Shown here: piece after piece, positions 1 to 6,962 of the stretch
How the letters are laid out: the number at the start of each line of letters is the position of its first letter
Position numbering within the stretch: the stretch's first letter is position 1
Virus record (IMG/VR): IMGVR_UViG_3300036985_005668
Coordinates: 1 to 44,638 of that record
Length of the DNA: 44,638 bases
Source of the DNA: a virus
Reading direction: 5' to 3' (one strand)
Notes under the pieces: generated by a model
The model's database searches: none
What the model was told of the DNA's origin: nothing
Seen by the model: only the letters and a program-made list of their open reading frames with translations
Program-made: the position numbers and the translations under genes

Positions 1-82
1 AATCAATAAAATCTTCCATATCCTGTTGTGCCTGCTTATCCCAAAAAGATCGTTCAGCAAGTCGTTTCAATCGGTTATTCAT
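1..82 (-). CDS. N-terminal part of a small FGVE-family protein (runs off the window)
   Basis: The visible 27 residues begin MNNRLKRLAERSFWDKQ. This resembles the N-termini of the small paralogs at 189-407 and 7882-8163 (MN-x-R/L-I/L-x-x-L-x-E). The rest of the gene lies beyond position 1, so the diagnostic C-terminal FGVE motif cannot be checked. Its ATG overlaps the TAA of the preceding gene (TAATG), the coupling used throughout this region. Family membership is inferred from the N-terminus only. Confidence 0.6.
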   Translation of the reverse strand, partial: MNNRLKRLAERSFWDKQAQQDMEDFID

Positions 83-192
83 TACATATAATCCTGCGGT
101 GTATCAAGTGGGTCTGGATATTTTGGATGTGTATCTAAATATTGAAAGAATTTTATAAGGCAATACACACCCACAATAAACTGAATCATCAT
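82..192 (-). CDS. 36-residue hypothetical microprotein
   Basis: Short ORF beginning MMIQFIVGVYCLIKFF and ending DTPQDYM. The first half is hydrophobic and could be a short membrane segment; the second half is polar and proline-rich. Its ATG overlaps the TGA of the gene at 189-407 and its TAA overlaps the ATG of the next gene (TAATG). This double overlap is the main reason to accept so short an ORF. No function recognised. Confidence 0.55.
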   Translation of the reverse strand: MMIQFIVGVYCLIKFFQYLDTHPKYPDPLDTPQDYM

Positions 193-407
193 TCAACTCC
201 GAAATGTTCTTTGATAACTTGGGACGCACGGTCATGATCGTGGAGGTCGAAGCCAGCCAGATTATAAAAATCAATGGATGCACATTCCCGAACAATCAAT
301 TCGGCAAACTTATTTAACTGAGCGGGCAAAAGTTTATCAGTGTTAGGATTTGCCCAATATTCTTCGGCCCATATCTGCTCGGCAAGTTCTTTCAATCGTT
401 CATTCAT
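189..407 (-). CDS. FGVE-family small phage protein, paralog 1
   Basis: 72 residues, starting MNERLKELAEQ after an AAGGA Shine-Dalgarno sequence. The family layout is visible: a charged N-terminal helix, a central KFAELIVRECASI block (about residues 33-45) and a C-terminal IKEHFGVE. At least five more copies or relatives lie in this window (1431-1709, 7882-8163, 15756-15950, 15947-16198, and the fragment at 1-82). Similar short proteins are common in large T4-like phages, and I know of no assigned function. An upstream in-frame ATG exists but would bury the overlapping gene at 404-541. Confidence 0.85.
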   Translation of the reverse strand: MNERLKELAEQIWAEEYWANPNTDKLLPAQLNKFAELIVRECASIDFYNLAGFDLHDHDRASQVIKEHFGVE

Positions 408-541
408 TTTCTGTCCTTTATTACATCTACGCCCATTCTTATGAAGGCTGTGATTATTGAATATATTGCCCATACCAGTATGAATGGAGATAATACCACC
501 ATTAGCGAATAGAACACCCACAAGCGGGGACGATCATTCAT
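404..541 (-). CDS. 45-residue single-pass membrane microprotein
   Basis: Begins MNDRPRLWVFYSLMVVLSP; residues 8-35 form one long hydrophobic segment followed by a basic tail (DVIKDRK). Basic residues before the segment and a short charged tail suit a small inner-membrane protein. Start and stop both overlap neighbours by ATGA, so it sits inside the operon as a coupled gene. Function unknown. Confidence 0.65.
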   Translation of the reverse strand: MNDRPRLWVFYSLMVVLSPFILVWAIYSIITAFIRMGVDVIKDRK

Positions 542-795
542 GCTTTTGCTCCAAATAATTTTCTAAACTCAGCCGCTTTATTCTTGTCTTTGAACCAAAA
601 CATATACCCGAATCCCGGACTACAAGAACATTCTTTCCCTGCCTTAAACTGATCTAGATTAAACGAGTATGCGGACGACACTAATACCTCACCAGCTTCA
701 CGCAGCGGCTCAATATATGAAATGATTTTCTCATTCTCGCCAGTCTCAGGATATGGGCGAGGAATATTGATTGTAAACAGAAATTCTTCACTCAT
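538..795 (-). CDS. 85-residue hypothetical protein
   Basis: Soluble, mixed-charge protein beginning MSEEFLFTINIPRPYP and ending EFRKLFGAKA. It has two close cysteines (KECSCSPGFGYMFWF) and an alternating hydrophobic pattern suggestive of a small alpha/beta fold. The start overlaps the end of the upstream gene by eight bases. No family recognised; the intact frame and coupled position support a real gene. Confidence 0.75.
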   Translation of the reverse strand: MSEEFLFTINIPRPYPETGENEKIISYIEPLREAGEVLVSSAYSFNLDQFKAGKECSCSPGFGYMFWFKDKNKAAEFRKLFGAKA

Positions 796-1006
796 GCTTC
801 AACTCCAAACTACCACGTTCTAACCAAAGATCGATGGCATTGTTGGATGTATGGGATACATGTTCAATCCCTTTACTATCTATAAAAATAATGTCGTGTC
901 CGTCAAACTTTAGATGACCATTCTCTGGGCCAATGATCATGTCATACGAATCATTGTGTGTCAGAAAACCTAACACAATGGGACGAAGGATTGTATATTC
1001 ATTCAT
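788..1006 (-). CDS. 72-residue hypothetical protein
   Basis: Starts MNEYTILRPIVLGF at an ATG overlapping the TGA of the Cys-rich gene upstream (GCATGAATGA); an upstream GTG-type start would overlap that gene more. The sequence looks like a small beta-rich fold (VLGFLTHNDSYDMIIGPENG, then HDIIFIDSKG). No motif recognised. Confidence 0.75.
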   Translation of the reverse strand: MNEYTILRPIVLGFLTHNDSYDMIIGPENGHLKFDGHDIIFIDSKGIEHVSHTSNNAIDLWLERGSLELKHE

Positions 1007-1205
1007 GCTTCGGCTCCACACCCTCTGGGTTCAATAGTTGAAAACAAACATACTCCTCGCAATCGCTGCCAGGATCTCTCTTTTCTTTATGCAGCCGGCA
1101 CCAACCATCGCCGGTGTAGCAACCTTCAGCATCACCGTTGAAGTTATAGTAAGCACAGTGGTCACAGCAAGTGAACCCCGGGGCGCAATCTGGACATAGT
1201 TTCAT
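999..1205 (-). CDS. Cysteine-rich small protein, probable zinc binder
   Basis: 68 residues with nine cysteines in CxxC-like groups: C4-C7, C13-C14-C17, then C29, C36, C49 and C54, with nearby His residues. The spacing fits one or two structural zinc sites. Many phage-takeover microproteins have this kind of fold, but no specific family is recognised. The downstream start is coupled by overlap. Zinc binding is inferred from spacing alone. Confidence 0.75.
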   Translation of the reverse strand: MKLCPDCAPGFTCCDHCAYYNFNGDAEGCYTGDGWCRLHKEKRDPGSDCEEYVCFQLLNPEGVEPKHE

Positions 1206-1206
1206 A

Positions 1207-1434
1207 TCAACCTATGAGAAAAGACAACACCAATGTCACAAACGCCGCAGGCAAGGTCAACACTACGATGAAGGCAATGACAAACCACAGTATTTCCAGA
1301 TAATGCGCCATTCTCGGGTGACTTCGGCGCCATTGGCGATAGAAGGTCAGGCTCTGTAAATAAAGACCCAACACACCTAGGGAGAAGGCCGAGACGAATA
1401 CAGTGGCCCAAACATACCATATTGTTAGGTTCAT
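1207..1434 (-). CDS. 75-residue two-helix membrane protein
   Basis: Two hydrophobic segments, about residues 4-27 and 47-73, are joined by a basic loop (FYRQWRRSHPRMAHYLE). The loop charge predicts that it faces the cytoplasm. The ATG overlaps the TGA of the FGVE-family gene upstream (GTATGA). No family recognised; possibly a membrane-acting early protein. Confidence 0.75.
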   Translation of the reverse strand: MNLTIWYVWATVFVSAFSLGVLGLYLQSLTFYRQWRRSHPRMAHYLEILWFVIAFIVVLTLPAAFVTLVLSFLIG

Positions 1435-1709
1435 ACCTCGACTCCAAATCGTTTTTTGATTCTGTCAAGACACCTGATGGAACCCTGCTTGATACCGATC
1501 TTGATGCCGATCATTCGTGGATCCTTGTTAGCATTGATAACTGGGTCGTTGTTAGTGTCATACCATTCTTGGCGACATTCGTTCATACATTCTCGGATGA
1601 TCAGGTCCGCAAACATTCTGTAGTCAAAATCAGCAAGCCCTTCACGATCACTGCCGTGGGGCGCAATCAGTCCTGCTTTTCTGGCAAGTTCTTTGGTGTA
1701 ATCATTCAT
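1431..1709 (-). CDS. FGVE-family small phage protein, paralog 2 (possibly leaderless)
   Basis: 92 residues, MNDYTKELARKAG to RIKKRFGVEV, with the central MFADLIIRECMNE block of the family and a longer middle section than its paralogs. The chosen ATG is only six bases below a TATAAT (-10) box, so transcription should start at or next to the A of the ATG; no Shine-Dalgarno sequence is possible in such an mRNA. The longer in-frame ORF would start upstream of the promoter. Confidence 0.8.
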   Translation of the reverse strand: MNDYTKELARKAGLIAPHGSDREGLADFDYRMFADLIIRECMNECRQEWYDTNNDPVINANKDPRMIGIKIGIKQGSIRCLDRIKKRFGVEV

Positions 1710-1715
1710 GCTTCT

Positions 1716-1744
1716 ATTATAGCACAAATCGGAATTATGGTATA
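1716..1744 (-). promoter_or_regulatory. Extended -10 sigma-70 promoter
   Basis: TGC-TATAAT at 1716-1721 read on the minus strand; the -35 position (TATACC) is poor, so the extended TG motif probably carries it. It drives the operon starting at 1709. Confidence 0.7.
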
Positions 1745-1751
1745 GGCAAAA

Positions 1752-1776
1752 GGAAAACTGCCCCGAAGGGCAGTTT
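1752..1776 (-). terminator. Intrinsic terminator after the winged-helix gene
   Basis: Minus-strand hairpin AAACTGCCC-TTCG-GGGCAGTTT, a perfect 9-bp stem with a UUCG tetraloop, runs into a short T tract. It lies between the stop at 1794 and the next promoter. Confidence 0.85.
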
Positions 1777-1793
1777 GTCATCCGTTTAACGGA

Positions 1794-2045
1794 TTACAGA
1801 CCCATTGCCAAAGCACGATATCCGGCAGCAACAACATCACGGCTGGCGTTACCAAGGCGATACTTGGTTGTGGTGCGGCCCTTGGTGTCGGTGTGAGGAT
1901 TTGCGTACACTGCGAAACCACCGTTCAAGCGCAGGCTTGATACAGTGGCAGTGGGGTTTGCAATGCCGAAACGGGCACTGATTTGCTTTGCGGTGAGAGA
2001 CTCACCAGTTTGTAGAACCTCAATGAGGCGTTCTTGCTTAGTCAT
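1794..2045 (-). CDS. Small winged-helix DNA-binding protein
   Basis: 83 residues. MTKQERLIEVLQTGESLTAKQIS followed by ARFGIANPTATVSSLR is a typical helix-turn-helix of the small wHTH proteins seen in phages; a beta wing follows (GFAVYANPHTDTKGRTTTKYRLG). It is monocistronic, with its own promoter (2084-2112) and terminator (1752-1776), which suits a regulator. Its target is unknown. The ATG follows AAGGAAAA. Confidence 0.8.
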   Translation of the reverse strand: MTKQERLIEVLQTGESLTAKQISARFGIANPTATVSSLRLNGGFAVYANPHTDTKGRTTTKYRLGNASRDVVAAGYRALAMGL

Positions 2046-2083
2046 ACTTTTTTCCTTGTAAATCGCTTATTCAGCGTGAGTCT

Positions 2084-2112
2084 ATTATATCAAATCTGTG
2101 ACACAATAGCAA
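2084..2112 (-). promoter_or_regulatory. Sigma-70 promoter for the winged-helix gene
   Basis: TTGCTA, 17 bp, TATAAT on the minus strand, about 40 nt upstream of the ATG at 2045. Confidence 0.75.
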
Positions 2113-2126
2113 CATACTTGGGCAAA

Positions 2127-2471
2127 TCAACGCCTCATGTTTGCCACTTCTTTTGCCGAATCCTTGCTGAATATCGGCTGCAGGCAGCTTTTGTGAATGA
2201 TGCTGATACCGATCATTTCGGTTCCAGTATACACCTTATCTTCTGGTCGCGCACACGACCCACCGGCAGTTACCCGACTTGGTATTTTGGGTAGCGTGGC
2301 TTCGCGGAAAGCAGGTGCCGGAGGTGAATAGGGTTCTGCGCTCATGGCGCGCTTCCTCTTCCTTTCCTCTTCAATTACTCCGTGAGCCTTTTTCAACTGT
2401 GCCCAAGAGTCAGTAAGTTCCTCTGACCTACGTTTATGTTCGGCACTTGCCCATTTCTTTTTCATTTTCAT
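2127..2471 (-). CDS. Conserved phage protein with C-terminal HKS...MRR motif
   Basis: 114 residues. The N-terminal third is a strongly basic helix (KKKWASAEHKRRSEE...EEERKRKRAM), followed by a proline-rich linker and a conserved C-terminal module with YTGTEMIGISIIHKS and KEVANMRR. I recognise this C-terminal pattern from hypothetical proteins of T4-like environmental phages, with no known role. The start overlaps the TGA of the phosphoesterase gene. The basic N-terminus suggests nucleic-acid contact, but this is inference. Confidence 0.8.
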   Translation of the reverse strand: MKMKKKWASAEHKRRSEELTDSWAQLKKAHGVIEEERKRKRAMSAEPYSPPAPAFREATLPKIPSRVTAGGSCARPEDKVYTGTEMIGISIIHKSCLQPIFSKDSAKEVANMRR

Positions 2472-3307
2472 ACTTCCACATACTTCAACGTGAAGGCATC
2501 CGCGCACGATTCGTAGCCGATGTAACCACGCGGGTTACAGACAACGCGAGTATCACCGATGAGGTAATCGCTCGGATCGTGCATGTGACCATGGGTCCAC
2601 AGTTTGATCTGCGGGTTGTCCAAAATCAACTCAGACAGATCACTGGCGTATCCGCCGTTCATGCTGAATTGCTTCTTGTACTCAGGCGAAATGCTCTGAT
2701 ACGACGGGGCATGATGCCCGACCACCACACACTTCTGGTCTTTGTTCTCACCCAGCACAAACTTGATGTATTCCACAGTCTGACGATGACGCTGGGCAGA
2801 GTGAGCAGGCCGCAACTTGGTGTATCCAAGTGAATCGTTTCGGATCACATTGTAATCCTGCATCATGTCGCCAAGAGCGTGAAGGGTCAGTGGATCGTAC
2901 TTGTTACAGTCAGTCCACAGAGTGCCACCAATGAATGTTATGTCATCAATGACCTTGGTGTCGCGTTCCAGGAAGTGAACATTCGGGTACCTGGCGTATT
3001 CTTCGCGCAGATGAACCAAAGATCCAACCCACTTGCCATGATAGAACTCATGGTTTCCGGCAACGACGATAACCTGCGGGAAGTCGTTCGACACCCGCTG
3101 AAAGAAGTCGCGGAAACGGTACGCGCACTTTTGACGCGAACCCAAATCAATGTAAGGAGCGTACGGGTTTGTCACCACCGGAGGGTGGTCGTGCATGTCG
3201 TTGGCGATCACGATGTCACCTGACAGAATCAGTACATCGGCGCCTTCGTTTTTCAATGTGATATCACCAAACTCAAGGTGAAGATCGGAGGCAACTGCCA
3301 GCTTCAT
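2468..3307 (-). CDS. Calcineurin-like metallophosphoesterase
   Basis: 279 residues with the full motif series of the calcineurin-like family: D-L-H near residue 8 (VASDLHLEF), SGDI near 29, GNHE (VVAGNHEFYHG), GHH (VVVGHHAPS) and a C-terminal HGHMH. All metal ligands appear present, so it should be an active di-metal phosphoesterase. The substrate cannot be told; cyclic nucleotides, nucleic acids or dinucleotides are possible. The ATG follows GGAGTATTGA and a consensus promoter. A second, degenerate relative lies at 25204-25881. Confidence 0.93.
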   Translation of the reverse strand: MKLAVASDLHLEFGDITLKNEGADVLILSGDIVIANDMHDHPPVVTNPYAPYIDLGSRQKCAYRFRDFFQRVSNDFPQVIVVAGNHEFYHGKWVGSLVHLREEYARYPNVHFLERDTKVIDDITFIGGTLWTDCNKYDPLTLHALGDMMQDYNVIRNDSLGYTKLRPAHSAQRHRQTVEYIKFVLGENKDQKCVVVGHHAPSYQSISPEYKKQFSMNGGYASDLSELILDNPQIKLWTHGHMHDPSDYLIGDTRVVCNPRGYIGYESCADAFTLKYVEV

Positions 3308-3326
3308 TCAATACTCCTAAAGAGAT

Positions 3327-3355
3327 ATTATAACACAAAACGGATTTTGTGTCAA
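3327..3355 (-). promoter_or_regulatory. Consensus sigma-70 promoter (phosphoesterase operon)
   Basis: TTGACA, 17 bp, TATAAT on the minus strand, perfect match in both boxes. The TGA stop of the gene at 3352-3558 lies inside the TTGACA. Confidence 0.93.
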
Positions 3356-3558
3356 GAGAGACCAGTTACTTCAACTTCAACAATTTCGGCTTTTTTATAC
3401 CATTGTGGATTGGTGTTGTAGTGTTCAAGTTTCTTTTCAGCGAGGTCGCGCCCGGCGTACAGATGTGCGTTTTGTGGGTACTCAGTTGTGCCCAGCCCGA
3501 TGGCAGTGAATGACACCCTGCCAGCACTGTCGGTTATTTTTACGGCGTACCGTTTCAT
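3352..3558 (-). CDS. 68-residue hypothetical protein
   Basis: Begins MKRYAVKITDSAGRVSFTAIG; a small alpha/beta protein with a charged middle (RDLAEKKLEHYN) and a C-terminal EIVEVEVTG strand. The same strand pattern (VIQVEVTGG) ends the protein at 35899-36096, so the two may be distant relatives. SD AGGAAG precedes the ATG. The stop codon is shared with a promoter -35 box. Confidence 0.75.
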   Translation of the reverse strand: MKRYAVKITDSAGRVSFTAIGLGTTEYPQNAHLYAGRDLAEKKLEHYNTNPQWYKKAEIVEVEVTGLS

Positions 3559-3567
3559 AGTTTCTTC

Positions 3568-3897
3568 CTATCTAACTTTTGGTGGTCTACCGTTCGCCTT
3601 ATCGTCTCGGTCTTCGATGACATTCAAAACAGTTTGGGGGTCACGCACACTTGCTATAACAAACATGGCTAATACCCCGGCTATCACGGCAGCAGGCCAT
3701 CCAAAGAGAATACACAGTATAATAGCAATGGCCGTGATTGTAACCGTAACCCATAACCCGAGTGTTACGCGAAGAATGAAATAAAATACGAAAGGTATGA
3801 GTGCCATTTCGAAACCGATGAACGCCGCCAGGATGGCAAACCCGAAGAGGAGTATGTATCCCTCTGGACCCATCCAATTGTCTTTGTCATTTCCCAT
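3568..3897 (-). CDS. Multi-pass membrane protein
   Basis: 109 residues with about four hydrophobic segments between residues 12 and 85 (YILLFGFAILAAFIGF, ALIPFVFYFILR, VTVTITAIAIILCILFG, AAVIAGVLAMFVIAS) and a basic cytoplasmic tail ending GRPPKVR. The ATG overlaps the TGA of the preceding gene (TGATG). No family recognised. Confidence 0.75.
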   Translation of the reverse strand: MGNDKDNWMGPEGYILLFGFAILAAFIGFEMALIPFVFYFILRVTLGLWVTVTITAIAIILCILFGWPAAVIAGVLAMFVIASVRDPQTVLNVIEDRDDKANGRPPKVR

Positions 3898-4166
3898 CAG
3901 TCCCAACTTCCGCTTGATCCGCCACCGCCGAAGTCGCCGCCACCGCCCGAAGAGAAGTCACTGGAACTTGAACTGGAGTATGAACTGTCAGAACTGGAAC
4001 TCCAGAAATCTGTGGCCACTACTGACTCGACCATTGACGAGGTGAATGAATCGTCAGACGAACGCGCCTGACGCTGACATTCAGGGCATTCCACTTTGGA
4101 ATACTTGGTTGCGACATATGCGGTGAAAGAGTGACCGCGACGGCATTTCATTTTTACATTTGGCAT
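3897..4166 (-). CDS. Zinc-ribbon protein with Ser/Gly-rich tail
   Basis: 89 residues. The N-terminal third (MPNVKMKCRRGHSF ... VECPECQ) has a C-x3-H plus CxxC arrangement that fits a zinc ribbon. The second half is low complexity: serine runs, then a GGGGDFGGGG stretch ending SGSWD. A start at MPNVKM fits the AAGGAAAT ribosome site. Ser/Gly tails often serve as flexible linkers; the function is unknown. Confidence 0.78.
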   Translation of the reverse strand: MPNVKMKCRRGHSFTAYVATKYSKVECPECQRQARSSDDSFTSSMVESVVATDFWSSSSDSSYSSSSSSDFSSGGGGDFGGGGSSGSWD

Positions 4167-4167
4167 T

Positions 4168-4437
4168 TTATTTCCTTTGTTTGTAGTTATTGCTACCAAT
4201 CCAACCACTGTTTCTGCTGTACGCAGGATCAGGGCTTACGGAATGACTTGGCAGCGAAGTCAGTTCCGAACAGAACACCAACTTGGTTTCTGTCAGAGAG
4301 TCAAACTTCACCATGATCTTGTCGCCGTCGCTCACAGAATGAGCGTACATTGTGCAGACACCTGGCCCAAATTCCGGATGTGACACGCCATTTCGTTTTT
4401 GCGGGAATCTGTATTGCGGGGAATCTTCTGTTTTCAT
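4168..4437 (-). CDS. 89-residue hypothetical protein
   Basis: Begins MKTEDSPQYRFPQKRNGVSH. A short stretch around PEFGPGVCTMYAHSVSDGDKIMVKFD reads like an SH3-type barrel (as in CarD or UvrD tudor-like pieces: GxGxV...VKFD), but I cannot confirm it. Starts at an ATGA overlap with the SWIM gene. The C-terminus is polar and looks disordered. Confidence 0.7.
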   Translation of the reverse strand: MKTEDSPQYRFPQKRNGVSHPEFGPGVCTMYAHSVSDGDKIMVKFDSLTETKLVFCSELTSLPSHSVSPDPAYSRNSGWIGSNNYKQRK

Positions 4438-4757
4438 TTCAAATCCTTGATATGTTTACACTGACCGCGGTAGATATAACCGGGGCAAGTGCATGTTTTT
4501 TCCACGGTATTCACGGTGTAAATTTGCCCTTTGGAACCAGTAACTTCAATGGTGTCGTTTGCTTTGACAACCTTGAACGGAGAAGGGACCACGGGTTTGA
4601 ATGTGCGACCACGGACGCTGATCCGAATCGGCTTTTTGAAGTAGTAGGGCGCATTTCCACCGCGCTGAAAGGCAACGATTCGGTCACCATCCATCAGGTA
4701 GATGTTATTAGGTTGTGCTTTACCAACCCACTTCGTTGTTTCTTGAACGGCGTTCAT
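4434..4757 (-). CDS. SWIM zinc-finger protein
   Basis: 107 residues. The C-terminal CTCPGYIYRGQCKHIKDL is a textbook SWIM motif (CxCx-n-CxH). The preceding part (SPFKVVKANDTIEVTGSKGQIYTVN) is beta-rich, as in other phage SWIM proteins. SWIM domains bind DNA or protein partners. The start overlaps the TGA of the preceding gene. No catalytic domain is attached. Confidence 0.88.
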   Translation of the reverse strand: MNAVQETTKWVGKAQPNNIYLMDGDRIVAFQRGGNAPYYFKKPIRISVRGRTFKPVVPSPFKVVKANDTIEVTGSKGQIYTVNTVEKTCTCPGYIYRGQCKHIKDLK

Positions 4758-4960
4758 TTCGGGGTGCTTCGAGATTGTGTTTTCTCAAATTGCTCACGCA
4801 GAAAATCGTCAGCAGTCACCTCGTTATCCTCAGTGAATTCTTCACGATGCGCGTCACGAATCATCTGGTACAGTGCCTGATGCTTTTTATCGTGATCATA
4901 ATCCTGACGCACTTCGCGCTTGATGATCCGTTTCAGGAACCAGTTTTCAAATTTGTTCAT
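4754..4960 (-). CDS. 68-residue charged helical protein
   Basis: MNKFENWFLKRIIKREVRQDYDHDKKHQ... then REEFTEDNEVTADDFLREQFEKT: mostly helix, highly charged, basic then acidic. The start at MNKFEN overlaps the TGA of the membrane microprotein upstream (CCATGA). No family recognised. Confidence 0.75.
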   Translation of the reverse strand: MNKFENWFLKRIIKREVRQDYDHDKKHQALYQMIRDAHREEFTEDNEVTADDFLREQFEKTQSRSTPK

Positions 4961-5118
4961 GGTATCAGTGTAGCGACAAGATACGCAGCGCCGACTATGA
5001 AACCAACGATAAGTACTAAGACGCCCACGAAGGCCGGGGCAAACCAGAAAGCGACTGAAAGTGGCACAACTGTAGCGGTCCAAGCTGCACCGAGTTTCAT
5101 TTTACGCGAGATAACCAT
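4957..5118 (-). CDS. 53-residue two-helix membrane microprotein
   Basis: MVISRKMKLGAAWTATVV then a long hydrophobic stretch to the end (VAFWFAPAFVGVLVLIVGFIVG...), enough for two membrane passes. It is the first gene of the operon below the promoter at 5146-5174. Its ribosome site lies in a leader element (AAAACGGAACAAA) shared with the next two promoters. Function unknown. Confidence 0.75.
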   Translation of the reverse strand: MVISRKMKLGAAWTATVVPLSVAFWFAPAFVGVLVLIVGFIVGAAYLVATLIP

Positions 5119-5145
5119 TTTGTTCCGTTTTGCGAGTTAAGATGT

Positions 5146-5174
5146 ATTATATACCCAAACTGATTTATTGTCAA
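5146..5174 (-). promoter_or_regulatory. Consensus sigma-70 promoter
   Basis: TTGACA, 17 bp, TATAAT on the minus strand. The first 12 bases TTGACAATAAAT recur in many promoters of this window. Confidence 0.93.
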
Positions 5175-5181
5175 GTTTTGG

Positions 5182-5586
5182 TTATTTCCAATCAATCGCG
5201 CCGTCAACACGCTTCCATGCTAACGGGTCACCTTCAGAGAAGTACCAGATGCCATCTGTTCCCAGAATGTACCAGTATTCACCACCGTCAAACCATTCCA
5301 TGAACTCGTTTGCAGTGTCAAACATCTTGGCGTCAACATCTTCCTCGTCACGATCCCGACCGTAAAAAGTGCAGGTGTTTTTGTCGTGCAGATCAAACGG
5401 GTGCTTGGTGCCGATGTTCTTTCCGAGGACTGAAATTGAACCGAGAGCCACAAGTTGTTCGGTCTTTTCTTGGTTGTAATGCTCAAGTAATGTCTTGCCG
5501 ACGCCGTCGACATAACCGTCCCAGTGACAATAAACGGCTTTGATTTTACCGTTGATGACGACGCCGATTGCTGAATTTGTTGACAT
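5182..5586 (-). CDS. Conserved phage hypothetical protein, 134 residues
   Basis: MSTNSAIGVVINGKIKAVYCHWDGY followed by VGKTLLEHYNQ and a C-terminal half with FMEWFDGGEYWYILG and GIWYFSEG. The opening (host-like S-AIG, then YCHWDGY, then a helix ending LLEHY) is typical of a phage protein family of unknown function. Monocistronic between two consensus promoters. The ATG follows AAACGGAACAAA. Confidence 0.8.
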   Translation of the reverse strand: MSTNSAIGVVINGKIKAVYCHWDGYVDGVGKTLLEHYNQEKTEQLVALGSISVLGKNIGTKHPFDLHDKNTCTFYGRDRDEEDVDAKMFDTANEFMEWFDGGEYWYILGTDGIWYFSEGDPLAWKRVDGAIDWK

Positions 5587-5615
5587 TTTGTTCCGTTTAA
5601 CGAGTTGATGTTAGT

Positions 5616-5644
5616 ATTATATACCCAAAATGATTAAATGTCAA
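5616..5644 (-). promoter_or_regulatory. Consensus sigma-70 promoter
   Basis: TTGACA, 17 bp, TATAAT on the minus strand; the TGA of the gene at 5641-5883 is within the -35 box. Confidence 0.93.
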
Positions 5645-5883
5645 CCTTTGGCAACAATGTCGTATTGGGCAAAAAATTCGGTTGCGGGGATATCTTGAGT
5701 GACAATTTTGTTCTTGCCCTGATACGAATCAACAAAGCGGACACGCATCCCGCCAGAGTTCAAATTCAGTTGCACTACTTCGACTTTGCGTTCCTCAGAA
5801 ATTTGGAAGTTAGAAGTAGGGTCCGTGTTGTCGTAGTTTTGGTTGTAAACACGAACAGTAGCAATAACAGTGGGGAGAGACAT
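5641..5883 (-). CDS. 80-residue hypothetical protein
   Basis: MSLPTVIATVRVYNQNYDNTD... then RKVEVVQLNLNSGGMRVRFVD: predicted beta-rich small protein. It has its own promoter upstream (5913-5941) and the shared AAAACGGAAC leader. The stop lies in the next promoter's -35 box. No family recognised. Confidence 0.75.
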   Translation of the reverse strand: MSLPTVIATVRVYNQNYDNTDPTSNFQISEERKVEVVQLNLNSGGMRVRFVDSYQGKNKIVTQDIPATEFFAQYDIVAKG

Positions 5884-5912
5884 TTCGTTCCGTTTTCTGA
5901 TTCAATACAAGT

Positions 5913-5941
5913 ATTATATCACAAAACCCATTTATTGTCAA
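5913..5941 (-). promoter_or_regulatory. Consensus sigma-70 promoter
   Basis: TTGACA, 17 bp, TATAAT on the minus strand; the TGA of the deoxyribosyltransferase-like gene is inside the -35 box. Confidence 0.93.
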
Positions 5942-6396
5942 ATTAGCCACTTCGCTTTGGAAATGAGTTCCTCAAGCGTATTTACCATGGTAATTCCATA
6001 GCGGGCACAGACAATTTCAACATTGCCACGACGCCAGAATCCTTCAGGGCAACAAACAAGTATCCGTTGACCAGTCTCAGCATGAAGACCAAGTTCCATA
6101 AGAGTAATGGGGGCTTTGGTATTCGGGTCAAAATAGAACAGGATGATATCAGCAAAATCAAGTGCATCAAGTTCCCAGTTCACTTGTTCAGCGAAGTATG
6201 GATTAGATGCCTCTTGCTTGGCCGCCGGATCAAAGTCATCACGCCTGGGATTCAGTATGGTGCAGGATTCGTCAGCGAGGGCTTTCACCACGCGATCTTG
6301 CCACTTCTCTGCCAGGCCCATTTCAATGGACCCTGCGAGGAAGATCAGAGGATCGTCGGCGAACTCAAACGTCTTTGGTGCTTGTATTTCAATCAT
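5938..6396 (-). CDS. Nucleoside 2-deoxyribosyltransferase-like protein
   Basis: 152 residues. FLAGSIEMG near residue 19, an AEKWQ helix, NPRRDDFD near 50, QVNWELDALDFADIILFYFDP near 71-91 and ITLMELGLHA near 97 match the Nuc_deoxyrib_tr_2 group. Relatives cleave or transfer N-glycosidic bonds of nucleosides or hydrolyse nucleotides. The acidic residues in the MELG segment would be the nucleophile region. It is coupled by ATGA to the macro-domain gene, so both may handle ribosylated metabolites. The exact substrate is unknown. Confidence 0.82.
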   Translation of the reverse strand: MIEIQAPKTFEFADDPLIFLAGSIEMGLAEKWQDRVVKALADESCTILNPRRDDFDPAAKQEASNPYFAEQVNWELDALDFADIILFYFDPNTKAPITLMELGLHAETGQRILVCCPEGFWRRGNVEIVCARYGITMVNTLEELISKAKWLI

Positions 6397-6962
6397 GCGA
6401 ACTCCACAAGAGTAACAGAGCCACCCGCAGCGGCCTTGTCAATTGTCTTGGCAAATCCTTCCAACATGCTAAGGATGGTTTCAGAGTCACCGCCTGCAAG
6501 TCCCATGCCGATGTACGGAAACCCGAACCGACCACCTGGATAAGTGTGTGCCAGCTTTTGCAGGATCAACTTGAACGAATCGTATTCAAACACATCACCA
6601 TCTTCACCTCCAGTGCGGAATCCGTATTGTGTGTAAGCATTGATGATGTTGAATTGTTTGCCGAGCATCACTGAGTAATCACCGAGTTTATGATAGTCTC
6701 CGGCGCTGGAGTATTTGATATCAGCATCGTAAGCAGCTGGATATCGTTTCTTGATTTCCTTGGCAATGCCACTGCCCATCGTTTCAAAGCAATTACAGCC
6801 TTGAACGATAATGTCAAACTCACCGTGTTCGGCAAGATCAATCAAATTGCCTTTAAGGTGTTTCAACTTATCGGGTCCGTGCATCATCAGATTGAAGAAT
6901 TCCATCTGCTTTTTCGCCACGGCCCGTGCGTGTTTTACTGATTCAAAGTTCTTAGTTTCCAT
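6393..6962 (-). CDS. Macro-domain (ADP-ribose-binding) protein
   Basis: 189 residues from METKNF, preceded by GGAGATAT. Macro features: GNLIDLA near 38, QGCNCFETMGSGIA near 54-67 and FPYIGMGLAGGD near 148-159 (the phosphate-binding loop). Macro domains bind ADP-ribose and often hydrolyse ADP-ribose-1''-phosphate or remove ADP-ribose from targets. The order and length resemble phage and yeast Poa1-like proteins. The location, a few kb from NAD salvage genes and an RNA ligase, suggests handling of NAD- or RNA-repair-derived ADP-ribose. Confidence 0.88.
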   Translation of the reverse strand: METKNFESVKHARAVAKKQMEFFNLMMHGPDKLKHLKGNLIDLAEHGEFDIIVQGCNCFETMGSGIAKEIKKRYPAAYDADIKYSSAGDYHKLGDYSVMLGKQFNIINAYTQYGFRTGGEDGDVFEYDSFKLILQKLAHTYPGGRFGFPYIGMGLAGGDSETILSMLEGFAKTIDKAAAGGSVTLVEFA

